Origin: Thermoanaerobaculia bacterium
GTDB taxonomy: Bacteria; Acidobacteriota; Thermoanaerobaculia; Multivoradales; Multivoraceae
Reading direction: 5' to 3'
Length of the DNA: 64,000 nucleotides
Assembly (NCBI GenBank): GCA_022823665.1
Contig: JAJEHN010000009.1
Span: forward strand, 186,001-250,000
Shown here: one piece after another, positions 34,638 to 43,637 of the stretch
Layout: every line of letters begins with the position of its first letter
How positions within the stretch are numbered: the first letter of the stretch is position 1
The notes under the pieces: model-generated
Told to the model about the DNA's origin: nothing
Database searches by the model: none
What the model saw: the letters and a program-made list of their open reading frames with translations, nothing else
Translations under genes and position numbers: made by a program

Positions 34638-35557
34638 CCCAACTCGGCTCGCAGCTTCTCGTGGAGCGCGGCGGCGCCGTCGATCATCGCGTCGACCGTC
34701 CGGGCGCCTGCCAGGAACAGGCCGGTCAGGTTCAGGGCCACGCCGTCGAACCCCATCTCGCCGAGCTTCGCGGCGGCCGCGGCGACACGGTCGGGCTCCG
34801 TGTAGAAGGTCCGGTCGCTCTCGTTGCCGGGCCGCGGCGGCGGCGACACCTGCGCCTGGAACTCGAGCCCCACCGGATCGCGGCCGGCTTCCTCGGCGTA
34901 CCTGCGGATCGCCGAGATGGCCTGGGCGCCGTTCTCGAAGAGCTCCGGCGAGGCGACTCCCATCCAGCCTTCGCCGAGCCGTCCGGCACGGCGAAAGGCG
35001 GCCTCGCTATGACCGCCGATCCAGATCGGCAGCGCTCCGCCTCGGGGCGGTTTGGGTTCCATCGCCATCGCTTCGAGCCGGTAGAACTCGCCCTCGAAGT
35101 CGATCGGGTCCTGGCTCCAGCAGGCGCGGAGCACCGCGATCGCCTCGTCCATGCGCCGGCCGCGGTTCCTGAAGTCGTGGCCCAGGGCCTCGTACTCCGA
35201 CTCCTGCCAGCCAACGCCGAGGCCCAGGCGCAGGCGGCCGCCGGACAGGGTGTCCAGGGTCGCCGCCTGCTTGGCGGTCAGCACCGGGTCGCGCTGCGGC
35301 AGTACGAGGACCTCGGTGCCAAGCCCGATCCGGGAGGTGCATGCCGCCATGTAGCCGAGGGTGGCGAACGCCTCCATGATCGGCATCTTTGCCGGATAGC
35401 GGTTCTTCTCCCGGCCCTCCGTGTCATGGCCCATGACCACGTGGTCGAAGATGTCGAGCTGATCGAAGCCGATCTCGTCCATCGCGGCGGCAAGGCGGGC
35501 GATGGCCTCCGGTCCCTCACGGTACACGACACTCGGAAACTCAAGGGCAAGCTTCAT
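34634..35557 (-). CDS. F420-dependent LLM-class oxidoreductase
   Basis: The 307-residue protein is a luciferase-like TIM barrel. Signatures include LDIFDHVVMGHD near 35, a TLDTLSGGRLRLGLGVGW segment near 100, and LPIWIGGHSEAAFRRAGRLGEGWM near 175, typical of the TIGR03619-like F420-dependent group. It should use F420 (or possibly FMN); the substrate is unknown. Its end overlaps the convergent membrane-protein gene by 4 bases. The SDR gene upstream on the same strand is 32 bases away, so the two redox enzymes may share an operon. Confidence 0.87.
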   Translation of the reverse strand: MKLALEFPSVVYREGPEAIARLAAAMDEIGFDQLDIFDHVVMGHDTEGREKNRYPAKMPIMEAFATLGYMAACTSRIGLGTEVLVLPQRDPVLTAKQAATLDTLSGGRLRLGLGVGWQESEYEALGHDFRNRGRRMDEAIAVLRACWSQDPIDFEGEFYRLEAMAMEPKPPRGGALPIWIGGHSEAAFRRAGRLGEGWMGVASPELFENGAQAISAIRRYAEEAGRDPVGLEFQAQVSPPPRPGNESDRTFYTEPDRVAAAAAKLGEMGFDGVALNLTGLFLAGARTVDAMIDGAAALHEKLRAELG

Positions 35558-35589
35558 TCTCGGTGCTCCTGGGAAGGTGTCGGCGGCGC

Positions 35590-36363
35590 TTACGCGCCGG
35601 CCAGGAAGCGCTCACGCAGCCGTCTCATGCCGTTGAGCCAGCGGTCGTAGTCGGCCGTCTTGCGGCGCATGTACTCCTGGACCTGCGGGTGCGGCAGGAT
35701 GAGGAAGCGTTCCTGGTCGATCGCCCGAACGACGATGTCGGCCACCTCTTCCGCTTCCATCATTCCGTCGACGCCGGCCACGCCGGGGCCCCTCGCGGTC
35801 ATCGCAGTGCGCACCGCCTGCGGACAGAGGACCGAGACACGAATGCCGTCGTTGCCATGAGTGATGGCGATCCACTCGGCCAGGGCCACGGCCGCGTGCT
35901 TGGTCACCGCGTAGGGCGCCGAACCGATCTGCGACAGGAGGCCGGCCGCCGAGGCCGTGCTCGCGATGTAGCCCTCGCCACGCTCGATCATCTTCGGCAA
36001 CACGGCGCGGGCCGCGAAGATGTGGGACATCACGTTGATCTCCCAGATGTTCTGCCAACCCTCGTCGCTCACCTCGACGCCGCCTCCGGTGCCGATGCCC
36101 GCGTTGGAGAAGATGAGATCGACGTCGCCGAAGGCGGCCTCCGCGCGGGCGACCATGTCCTGGACCTCACTCTCGACCGCCACGTCGACCGTCACGGCGA
36201 CCGCTGCGGCGCCGATCTCCTCCGCCACCGCCGCCGCGCCGTCGCCGTCGCGGTCGGCGACGACGACTCCCCGCGCACCGTCGGCGGCGAACCGCCGGCA
36301 GAGCGCCCTGCCAATGCCGCTGGCGCCGCCGGTGACGACGCAGTTCCTGCCCTGTATCTCCAT
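35590..36363 (-). CDS. Short-chain dehydrogenase/reductase
   Basis: The 257-residue classical SDR has the cofactor loop TGGASGIG (about 11-18), NAG in FSNAGIG, the active-site Ser in TASAAGLL and YAVTK with catalytic Tyr and Lys. Asp following the second strand (VVADRDGDG) suggests NAD(H) preference. A TACGAT hexamer ends 8 bases before the ATG and no ribosome site is present, so the transcript could be leaderless. The substrate is not known. Confidence 0.9.
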   Translation of the reverse strand: MEIQGRNCVVTGGASGIGRALCRRFAADGARGVVVADRDGDGAAAVAEEIGAAAVAVTVDVAVESEVQDMVARAEAAFGDVDLIFSNAGIGTGGGVEVSDEGWQNIWEINVMSHIFAARAVLPKMIERGEGYIASTASAAGLLSQIGSAPYAVTKHAAVALAEWIAITHGNDGIRVSVLCPQAVRTAMTARGPGVAGVDGMMEAEEVADIVVRAIDQERFLILPHPQVQEYMRRKTADYDRWLNGMRRLRERFLAGA

Positions 36364-36497
36364 GGGCGGCGATCGTAGCAATTGCTCGAACGAGCCGCAG
36401 GATGTGGCTAGAATCGGCTTCTGACCGGCCCCGCAGCTCGCGCCGCCAAACCCGTCGCAGGCTCCGTGTTTGGCCCCAGCCCCCACCTCACTAGCAC

Positions 36498-36539
36498 CCT
36501 GCGTCACAGAACTTGCTTCGCTGCGTTCCATGACGCAGG
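36498..36539. promoter_or_regulatory. Long hairpin directly before the GCS2-like gene
   Basis: Arms CCTGCGTCA (36498-36506) and TGACGCAGG (36531-36539) pair perfectly. After a CA/CA internal loop a second stem, GAAC with GTTC, closes a 12-base loop. The 3' arm includes the only AGG near the ATG at 36547, so the RNA could mask the ribosome site. It may alternatively be a dispersed palindromic repeat; no second copy is seen here. A possible -10 (TAGAAT) is at 36409-36414. Confidence 0.5.
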
Positions 36540-36546
36540 CTCCTAG

Positions 36547-37701
36547 ATGACCGCAGACCAACTATCGCTGCACCGGCAGTTACTGAAGGGCCTCGAGGAG
36601 GAGGTCTACACCGGCACCGCCGACGGTCACGTGCTGCCGCTCTCGGCCCAGGTCAAGGCCGCGATGGACGGCTACACGACCGAGCCGGACGGCCGCAACG
36701 TCGAGTTCACGACGGCGCCCTACCGCAGCTACCAGGTCCTGATCGACCGCCTGATGGCGAAGCGCTGCGCTCTGCGCCGCTACCTGGAAGCCGAGCACGG
36801 CTGCACCCTGATACCCGGCGGTGCGCTGTCCCTGGCCGACCCGGATTCCTTCCACTTCTCCGACCCGGACAACCCCTACTACCGCTACATCCGGGACACG
36901 TACGGCAACCGGGTCGTGACCGCCTCGACCCACATCAACCTCGGCATCGACGAACCGGACGAGCTGCTCCGCGCCTACCGGGTGTTGCGGCTCGAAGCGG
37001 CGATCTTCCTGGCCCTGACCGCGGCGTCGCCCTTTCTGGCCGGCAAGCCGACCGGCCAGCATTCGAGCCGCTGGCTTCGCTTCCCCCTGACCCCGGAGCG
37101 GGTGCCCTTCTTCCCCGACGCCGCCGCGTTCGCGATCTGGATGGACGAACAGCTCGAAACCGGCACGATGCAGAACCGGCGCCACCTCTGGCTCGGCATC
37201 AGGCCGAACGGGCCGGCGACGCCAAGGGAACTGGATCGCCTGGAGCTTCGCATCTGCGACCGGATCAGCGATCCCCACGTTCTCCAGGCGGTCACGGCGC
37301 TCTACGAGGCCCGGGTCTGGCAGGTGCTGGAACGGCCCGACCTCGATCCCCTGCGTGAACGGCCCTCAACGGCGCTCGAAGAGCTGGCCTCCGCCAACGA
37401 GCGCGCGGCCGGCACCGGCAGCCTGGACGCGATCGCCGTGAACTGGGTCGACGGCAGGAGCCTGACGTTCAGGGACTGGATCCGCTCGATGCTCGACGAT
37501 GTCGCTGAGACCGCGGATCGCCACGGATTGGCATCGCTGCTCGAGCCGATCGAAGGGGTGCTCAACAGGGGCAACCCGGCGATCCAGTGGCTGCGCCGGG
37601 TGGACCAGGGGGCGACGCCCCAGCAGGTCATCCAGGAAGCGATCGTCGAGCTGGCCGCGCTGGACCGGGAGTTCGACCCGAGCTGCCCCCTGGTCGCCTG
37701 A
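36547..37701 (+). CDS. GCS2-family glutamate-cysteine ligase-like (carboxylate-amine ligase) protein
   Basis: The 384-residue protein matches the GCS2/carboxylate-amine ligase family: EFTTAPYRSYQVLIDRLM near 55, a THINLGIDEPDELLRAYRV segment near 125 with the metal/ATP-binding His, an RLEAAIFLALTAASPFLAG helix, and GIRPNGPATPRELDRLELRI. It would use ATP to join an amine to a gamma-carboxylate, possibly making gamma-glutamylcysteine or a related low-molecular-weight thiol precursor. No glutathione synthetase lies beside it. The flavin reductase gene converges 18 bases downstream. Confidence 0.8.
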   Translation: MTADQLSLHRQLLKGLEEEVYTGTADGHVLPLSAQVKAAMDGYTTEPDGRNVEFTTAPYRSYQVLIDRLMAKRCALRRYLEAEHGCTLIPGGALSLADPDSFHFSDPDNPYYRYIRDTYGNRVVTASTHINLGIDEPDELLRAYRVLRLEAAIFLALTAASPFLAGKPTGQHSSRWLRFPLTPERVPFFPDAAAFAIWMDEQLETGTMQNRRHLWLGIRPNGPATPRELDRLELRICDRISDPHVLQAVTALYEARVWQVLERPDLDPLRERPSTALEELASANERAAGTGSLDAIAVNWVDGRSLTFRDWIRSMLDDVAETADRHGLASLLEPIEGVLNRGNPAIQWLRRVDQGATPQQVIQEAIVELAALDREFDPSCPLVA

Positions 37702-37719
37702 CGGCAGCCTTCGCTCGCG

Positions 37720-38214
37720 TCAGCCTGCTGCCAGGCGGGCGTAGCGGCCGCCGTGGAACAGCAGCGGCTCCGCGTCGCGCACGCGTTCGCCGGCGACGAC
37801 GTCGCCGATCACGATGATGTGATCGCCGCCGTCGATCCGCTCCGCGATCCGGCATTCGATGTGGACCAGCGCATTCTCGATCAGGGGCTCGCCCAGGCCG
37901 CCCCGCCGGAACGCGACGCCCAGCAGCGAACCCGCGGCCGGCGCGGTCGTGCGCGCGAACACGTTCGAGATCTCCTCCTGGTCGGACGCCAGGATGCTGA
38001 GGCCGAAAGCCTCCGCCCGCTGCATCTGCTGGTAGCAGTTCGACTCCCGGTCGACGCAGACGAGGAGTTGCAACGGCTCGAGCGAGAGCGAACAGACGGC
38101 GTTCGCCGTCATTCCATGGAGCCGGCCGTCCACGTTCGTCGTCACGACGGTGACGCCGGTCGCGAACTGGCCGATCAGGCCGCGGTACGTATCGCGATCC
38201 AGCTCAGAAGGCAT
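37720..38214 (-). CDS. Flavin reductase-like domain protein
   Basis: The 164-residue protein is a split-barrel FMN-binding flavin reductase: FATGVTVVTTNVDGRLHGMT near 16, LEPLQLLVCVDRESNCYQQM near 45, FGLSILASDQEEISNVFA near 70 and a C-terminal DHIIVIGDVV strand. Such proteins supply reduced flavin to monooxygenases or act as small flavoenzymes. The ATG at 38214 overlaps the end of the metalloprotease gene by 11 bases, so it may be translated with it. No partner oxygenase is adjacent. Confidence 0.88.
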   Translation of the reverse strand: MPSELDRDTYRGLIGQFATGVTVVTTNVDGRLHGMTANAVCSLSLEPLQLLVCVDRESNCYQQMQRAEAFGLSILASDQEEISNVFARTTAPAAGSLLGVAFRRGGLGEPLIENALVHIECRIAERIDGGDHIIVIGDVVAGERVRDAEPLLFHGGRYARLAAG

Positions 38215-41200
38215 CGATGTCGATCTCACCGCAGATGCTCCCCGCCTCGTTCCGGTAGGTCGCAACGCTATCGGCCAACGTGTCGGTCACCGTGATCGTG
38301 TACTCCACGTCCGAGAGACCGCCGTACAGGAACCAGAAGCTGCCGTTCACGCCGCGACCGTCCAGCATCTTCACCGCCAGTTCGACGTTTGAGGGGCTGA
38401 AGTACCAGAAGAAGCCGGTCTTTCCCGTCGTCAGCGACGGGATCACCCCGGCGGCCCGTGGCGCGTCCGCATCGACGTTCGGGTCGATGAAGTCGACTTC
38501 GACCGCGAACCGGTCGTCGAGCAGGCACAGCCGCTCGTCACTGGCCTCGCAGTGGCCCGTGCCGTCACTGGCGAGTTCGATACCGCCCGGATCGAGCGAC
38601 GCCACGTTCATCCGCAGGAGGTCGAATCCCGGGCGGCCCGCACCCGCGGCCGCGGCGGGGGACGGACCCGTCGCTGCGGCCGTGTCGCTGAACGCCAGCA
38701 GGTCCTTCTGGCCGCAGACGTCCTTCGGCGGGTTGTGGTACGTCCGCCGCTCTCCCGTCATCGCGTCTCTCACCGTGATCCAGTACTCGACGTCGGACAG
38801 GGCGCCGAAGAAGACCCAGTAGGCGCCGTTGATCTCCCGCCCGTCGAGGACCTTGACGACCAGCTCGATGTTCTCGGACTCGAAGAACCAGAACAGCCCG
38901 GACTCGTCCGAGATGCCGACCGGCACGGCCGTACCCGCACCGAACTCCTCCAGCACGTCGGGCCTGCTCCAGTGCGCCCGCACCTCGAAGCGTTCGTCAC
39001 GGAGGCAGAGGTAGTCCGCCCCCTCCCGGCAGGCGCCCTGGAAGGCGCCGGTGGTGGCGCTGGCCTCCGGAGAGTGGTCCGCGGCCCCGGACCGCAGCCG
39101 GAACGTGTAGGGAGTCTCCGGCTCGAGACCTGCGATCACCGTTCCACCTGCCGTGGCCTCGGACCTGCCGACCTCCGTCCATCCGCTCGCCGGGTTCCGC
39201 GCCTCGATGACGAGCGTGCCCCGCGCCGGCCGCGTCCACCTGCCGGTCCAGGTCAGCTCGACCGAGGTCTCGCCAGATGGAAGGACGATCAGCCCGCCAT
39301 CCTCCTCCCGCGGCGGGTCGCCGCTCGGCGCCGGCATCCCCCTGACCGTGTTGCTGGCGCGCGAGTAGCCGGCGTCGCTGTAGGCGAAGACGCGGTAGTC
39401 GACGGCTTCGCTCCGGGGCAATTCGAACGAAGTGGCGCCAGCCGGGACCAGAGCAACCCGCGTCCAACGGCCGCCACCCACGACGGTGGTGTCCTGCCGG
39501 TCGTACTCGGGCCGCAACTGGACCTCGAAACCCGTCTCTCCGCGCGAGTTGTCTCTCCAGGTCAACCTGGCCACGCCGCCGTCCGCGCCCCAGTCGAGCC
39601 TGGTCGGCGCCGCCGGACCGGGGCCCGCCTCGCCCAATGCCAACCTCGCGAAGCTGCGTTCGCCAACGCCCGCGTCGTTGTACGGCAGGACGAAGAAGAG
39701 GTAGCCGCCGCCGCGGGCCAGCCCCTCGATCTCGATCGCCTCCCTGTTGGCATCGGCCTCGAACAGGCCGAACCAGCCCGAGACGAGCGCCAGGACCCGA
39801 AAGCCCAGTTCGTCGGACGAATTGTCGCGCCACGTCAGACGAACGGACGTATCGCCCGTCGCCCTGGCGGTCACGCCGGAGACAGCCCTGGGCCCCGGCA
39901 TGGGCGGCGATTCCAGGGCGAGGAGGCTGCTGGCAGAGGTCCCGGCGATGCCATGCGCGTACACCCGAACGCTGTAGGAGATGTCTGGGAAGAGGCTTGT
40001 CAGGAGCGTCGATTCGCTGTTCGCCGAGACCCACTTCCGCCGCTGCAGCACTCCCCGGTACAGGAGCTGCACCTCGAAGAGACTCTCGTCGTCCGAGTTG
40101 TCGACCCAGCTCACGCGCGCCGAGTTCGTCCCCGCGCGGACGGGATCCTCCTCGACGACCGGGCGCCAGGCGAGTCCCGAAGGCGGCGCCGGCTCCGCGC
40201 CCGGGACCGCCAGCGTGACCGTGCTGCTTCTCGCCGAGTAGGTGTTTTCCCCCCTGACCGCCCTGACGAAGAAGAAGTACCGCGTACCCGGGTCGGCCAC
40301 CGGAAGATCGAGGGTCGCCGACCCCCGCTCCTCGAACCGTCGCGTCGGGGGGTCTCCCGACTGGCCCGACTGCCAGTACGTCACTTCGTAGCCATCCGCG
40401 TCCGGCGCGTTGTCCTGCCAGAGCAGCCGCACCGAGAGGTCGCCCGTCATCCGGACCGACAGGTTCGTCGGCGCCGCGGGGCCGTCCTCCGGCAAAGGGT
40501 CAACGGAGTCGCCGTACCGAACGCCGATGTGGATGCTCTCGCGCAGAGCCCTCTCGTTCTCCCGCTCGTTCGCGATGCCGATCACCCGGCCCTGTGGCTT
40601 GACACGTACGCTCGACAGGTACGGTTCGCCCTGGCCGGTGTAACTCATGATTGTCCCGACGTTCGGGATGCGATCGAGATTGCCGTGCCCGAAGGCGTAC
40701 GGCCTGAACGCGGTTTGAGGGGAACCGCCGTTCGCGGGGTCGTGGTGCGCGCCCAGCCCGTGGCCGACTTCGTGGGCGAAGATCGGCCCATCGTCGGAAC
40801 AGGCGCTGGAGGTCCAACCGTAGGCGTACTCCGAGAACTCTTCAGCCGTCTCGTCGCGAAACAGGAGGTAGTGCTGTCCGCACGCGCCTCCAAGCACCCA
40901 GGGCGACTCCCCCGTAAAGAGATGAACCAGATCGGCGCCGTGCTCACGTCGTAGCCGCAGCGCCTCCCCGTCCCACCGCAGTTGCGTGATGATCGAGGCG
41001 CCGTACGGACCGGTGCCGTCTCTGCCGACCCGGTCCAGTCCCGAGAGCTGGGCCATGTGGACGATTCTCGCGCTCACTCCGATGTTGCCGTTCCGCAGGA
41101 CCATGTTCAGGTAGTCGCCGGCACTTCGAATCGCCGCTCGGGCGCCTCCCCGATCCGCCCAGTTCGAAGCCGCCGTCCTCGTGTAGACGACCAGGATGTC

Positions 41201-41806
41201 GAGCTGTTCGTGGTTCTGTGGCGCAGCCACTCGCGCCGGCAGATCGACGGCCATCGCTTCGGCCGGAAGGCGTGCCAGCTCCCCTAATCGCGGATCGGAA
41301 TCGCTGCCCACCGGGCAGAAGGCCTCGGGCTCGCGTCCGGGCAGACCGAAGCTCGAGGCCATCTCACCGCGACCGTCGGACCGGGCGCTGATCCGATATC
41401 GCACGCCGCCGGGCTCGCCGAACCAGCCGACCAGACGGCCACCCTCCACGGTCAGGACGACGCTGTCATGACCCGCGCCCGGAAGACCGCCCGACCACAT
41501 CAGGTCGCCGCCGCCCCGATCCGCGAAGACGCTGAGTTCCGCCTCCAGCACCAGGCCATTCGGCGTCGGCAGCTCCAGCCGGACCGGCTCCGTGCGAAGC
41601 AGCTCCATGTCGACCTGGACGGCGATTGGGGAAATCTCCGGGGCGAGGTCCTGGACGGAGACAGTTGCCGGCTGGGTCGCCTGCGGAGTCAGCGTCAGCA
41701 GGCGCTGACCCTGAAGCGGCGCGGCGAGCAAGAGGAGCGCCGCGGCGGCAAGAAGTTCGCCAATCCGACTTCCGCCGTACTCCAATCTGGACAGGACTGA
41801 CCGCAA
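38204..41806 (-). CDS. Secreted metzincin protease with FN3 repeats and two C-terminal repeat domains
   Basis: The 1200-residue exported protein has a signal peptide, a propeptide-like region and a reprolysin-like domain (about 200-420). It carries the zinc motif HEVGHGLGAHHD (about 344-355) and a Met-turn TIMSYTG (about 390). Four or five FN3 domains follow (about 445-905), several with RLTWRDNS. The C terminus has two copies of a domain of about 100 residues (about 920-1030 and 1090-1200): DERFEV or DDRFAV, then SGLFWFF or TGFFWYF, then VKVLDG or VKMLDG, then a DVEY-x-ITV strand. The same domain appears at the end of the Calx-beta protein at 58-64 kb. Confidence 0.88.
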   Translation of the reverse strand: MRSVLSRLEYGGSRIGELLAAAALLLLAAPLQGQRLLTLTPQATQPATVSVQDLAPEISPIAVQVDMELLRTEPVRLELPTPNGLVLEAELSVFADRGGGDLMWSGGLPGAGHDSVVLTVEGGRLVGWFGEPGGVRYRISARSDGRGEMASSFGLPGREPEAFCPVGSDSDPRLGELARLPAEAMAVDLPARVAAPQNHEQLDILVVYTRTAASNWADRGGARAAIRSAGDYLNMVLRNGNIGVSARIVHMAQLSGLDRVGRDGTGPYGASIITQLRWDGEALRLRREHGADLVHLFTGESPWVLGGACGQHYLLFRDETAEEFSEYAYGWTSSACSDDGPIFAHEVGHGLGAHHDPANGGSPQTAFRPYAFGHGNLDRIPNVGTIMSYTGQGEPYLSSVRVKPQGRVIGIANERENERALRESIHIGVRYGDSVDPLPEDGPAAPTNLSVRMTGDLSVRLLWQDNAPDADGYEVTYWQSGQSGDPPTRRFEERGSATLDLPVADPGTRYFFFVRAVRGENTYSARSSTVTLAVPGAEPAPPSGLAWRPVVEEDPVRAGTNSARVSWVDNSDDESLFEVQLLYRGVLQRRKWVSANSESTLLTSLFPDISYSVRVYAHGIAGTSASSLLALESPPMPGPRAVSGVTARATGDTSVRLTWRDNSSDELGFRVLALVSGWFGLFEADANREAIEIEGLARGGGYLFFVLPYNDAGVGERSFARLALGEAGPGPAAPTRLDWGADGGVARLTWRDNSRGETGFEVQLRPEYDRQDTTVVGGGRWTRVALVPAGATSFELPRSEAVDYRVFAYSDAGYSRASNTVRGMPAPSGDPPREEDGGLIVLPSGETSVELTWTGRWTRPARGTLVIEARNPASGWTEVGRSEATAGGTVIAGLEPETPYTFRLRSGAADHSPEASATTGAFQGACREGADYLCLRDERFEVRAHWSRPDVLEEFGAGTAVPVGISDESGLFWFFESENIELVVKVLDGREINGAYWVFFGALSDVEYWITVRDAMTGERRTYHNPPKDVCGQKDLLAFSDTAAATGPSPAAAAGAGRPGFDLLRMNVASLDPGGIELASDGTGHCEASDERLCLLDDRFAVEVDFIDPNVDADAPRAAGVIPSLTTGKTGFFWYFSPSNVELAVKMLDGRGVNGSFWFLYGGLSDVEYTITVTDTLADSVATYRNEAGSICGEIDIDAF

Positions 41807-41847
41807 GACGTCCTCCTCTGCGATCCGGGACTCAGTACACTGGATTC

Positions 41848-43608
41848 GTGCAGTACAGGTCTATCTCACCATGCAAGAAGCCCGCCGTCGATCTCCCTGG
41901 GCTTCGCGGGCCGACCGTCGTCCCCGTGCTGATCGCGGCAATCGCCCTGGCGCTTTCCGGTTGCCGCGGTGTCGACGCCCCGCCCCGGCCCGACATCGTC
42001 TTCATCATGGCGGACGACATGGGCTTCTCCGACCTGGGCAGCTACGGCGGCGAGATCGGAACTCCGCACCTGGATCGCCTGGCCGCCAACGGCCTGCGCT
42101 TCAGCCACTTCTACAATACGGCCCGCTGCTGCCCGACCCGCGCGTCCCTGCTGACCGGCCTCTACGCTCACCAGGCCGGCGTCGGCCACATGATGGGCGA
42201 CGACGGGCTGCCGGGATACCGCGGCGACCTCGCCGCCAACGCGGTGACGATCGCCGAGGCCCTGAAGGAGGCCGGCTACGGCACCTACATGTCGGGGAAG
42301 TGGCACGTCACTCGTCACGTGGGCCACTGGAGCGGCAACGACGAACTCACCTCGACTCACAACTGGCCGCGGCAACGCGGCTTCGACCGCTTCTACGGCA
42401 CGATCCACGGCGCCGGCAGCTTCTACGACCCGGTCTCCCTCACCGAAGACAACGAACCCGTCGAACTCACGCCGCCGGACGACCCCGAAGCCCCCATCTA
42501 CTACTACACGGACGCAATCTCCGGGCACGCGGCGCGCTTCGTGCGCGACCACGCGGAGAGCGAACGCAGCGACGATCCGCTCTTCCTCTACGTGGCCCAC
42601 ACCGCGCCCCACTGGCCGCTGCACGCGCTGCCGGAGGACATCGCCCGCTACCGGGGCCGCTACGCCGCCGGCTGGGACGCGATCCGCGCCGAACGGCGCC
42701 AGCGGCTGATCGAACTCGGGCTGATCGAAGCCGACTGGCCGATCGCCGAGCGCGACCCGCGCGTGCCCGCCTGGGCGGACGTTCCCGGCGAGGAACGGCC
42801 CTGGTTCGAGCGCGCGATGGAGGTCTATGCCGCCCAGGTGGACCGCATGGATCGGGGTATCGGCGAGGTCGTCGCGGCGCTGGAGGAGACCGGCCGTCTC
42901 GACAACACGCTGATCCTGTTCCTGGCCGACAACGGCGGTTGCGCCGAGGTTCTGACGGAACGGTGGACCGGCCTCGCGATCCCACGTCAGGCCCTCGACG
43001 GCAGCCCGGTGGCGGTCGGCAACGACACGGACGTGCTGCCAGGCCCCGAGTCGAGCTACCAGAGCTACGGCCCCCACTGGGCCCACGCCAGCAACACGCC
43101 GTTCCGCCTCTACAAGCACTGGGTCCACGAAGGGGGCATCGCGTCCCCGCTGATCGTCCACTGGCCGACGCGGATCGCCGACGGCGGCGGCATCGTGCGC
43201 GAAACCGCCCACGTCATCGATCTGATGGCGACCGCGCTCGACGCCGCCGGCGCCACGCACCCCGCAAGTCGCGCCGGCAGCGCCTCGATCCCGGTCGAGG
43301 GCGTGAGTCTGCTGCCGGCGTTCCAGGCTCAGCCTCTCCATCGAGACGCGGTGTTCTGGGAGCACGAAGGCAACCGGGCGGTCCGCTCCGGCAAGTGGAA
43401 GCTGGTGTCCCGGTACCCGGGCGAGTGGGAGCTCTACGACGTGCTCGCCGACCGCACGGAAGCCAACGATCTGGCGCTGGCGGAACCCGAGCGGGTCGCC
43501 GCGCTCGCCGTGCTCTGGAACGACTGGGCCGCCCGCACGGGAGTGGTCCCCTGGGACGAGATCAGGGAGCGCCGGCGGGCCGCCCGCGAGGCCGGCCAGG
43601 GGTCCTGA
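41848..43608 (+). CDS. Formylglycine-dependent sulfatase
   Basis: The 586-residue protein is a type I sulfatase: metal-binding IVFIMADDMGFSDLGSYGG, the formylglycine site CCPTRASLLTG (CxPxR) and GKWHVTRH. Also present are HTAPHWPLHALP and LFLADNGG with the late metal ligands. It begins with an exported signal carrying a possible lipobox (LALSGC). The GTG at 41848 is chosen because it gives a full signal peptide and lies 6 bases after a TACACT hexamer, suggesting a leaderless message. The sulfate ester substrate is unknown. A true FGE is not seen in this window. Confidence 0.9.
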   Translation: MQYRSISPCKKPAVDLPGLRGPTVVPVLIAAIALALSGCRGVDAPPRPDIVFIMADDMGFSDLGSYGGEIGTPHLDRLAANGLRFSHFYNTARCCPTRASLLTGLYAHQAGVGHMMGDDGLPGYRGDLAANAVTIAEALKEAGYGTYMSGKWHVTRHVGHWSGNDELTSTHNWPRQRGFDRFYGTIHGAGSFYDPVSLTEDNEPVELTPPDDPEAPIYYYTDAISGHAARFVRDHAESERSDDPLFLYVAHTAPHWPLHALPEDIARYRGRYAAGWDAIRAERRQRLIELGLIEADWPIAERDPRVPAWADVPGEERPWFERAMEVYAAQVDRMDRGIGEVVAALEETGRLDNTLILFLADNGGCAEVLTERWTGLAIPRQALDGSPVAVGNDTDVLPGPESSYQSYGPHWAHASNTPFRLYKHWVHEGGIASPLIVHWPTRIADGGGIVRETAHVIDLMATALDAAGATHPASRAGSASIPVEGVSLLPAFQAQPLHRDAVFWEHEGNRAVRSGKWKLVSRYPGEWELYDVLADRTEANDLALAEPERVAALAVLWNDWAARTGVVPWDEIRERRRAAREAGQGS

Positions 43609-43637
43609 AGACCCGCCTGCGTGATACCCTGCCGGCC

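Noticed and set aside
41848-43608. FGE-like protein at 27.8 kb as the maturase for this sulfatase
   Set aside because: That protein lacks the catalytic cysteines of FGE and belongs to a different, distant gene cluster.
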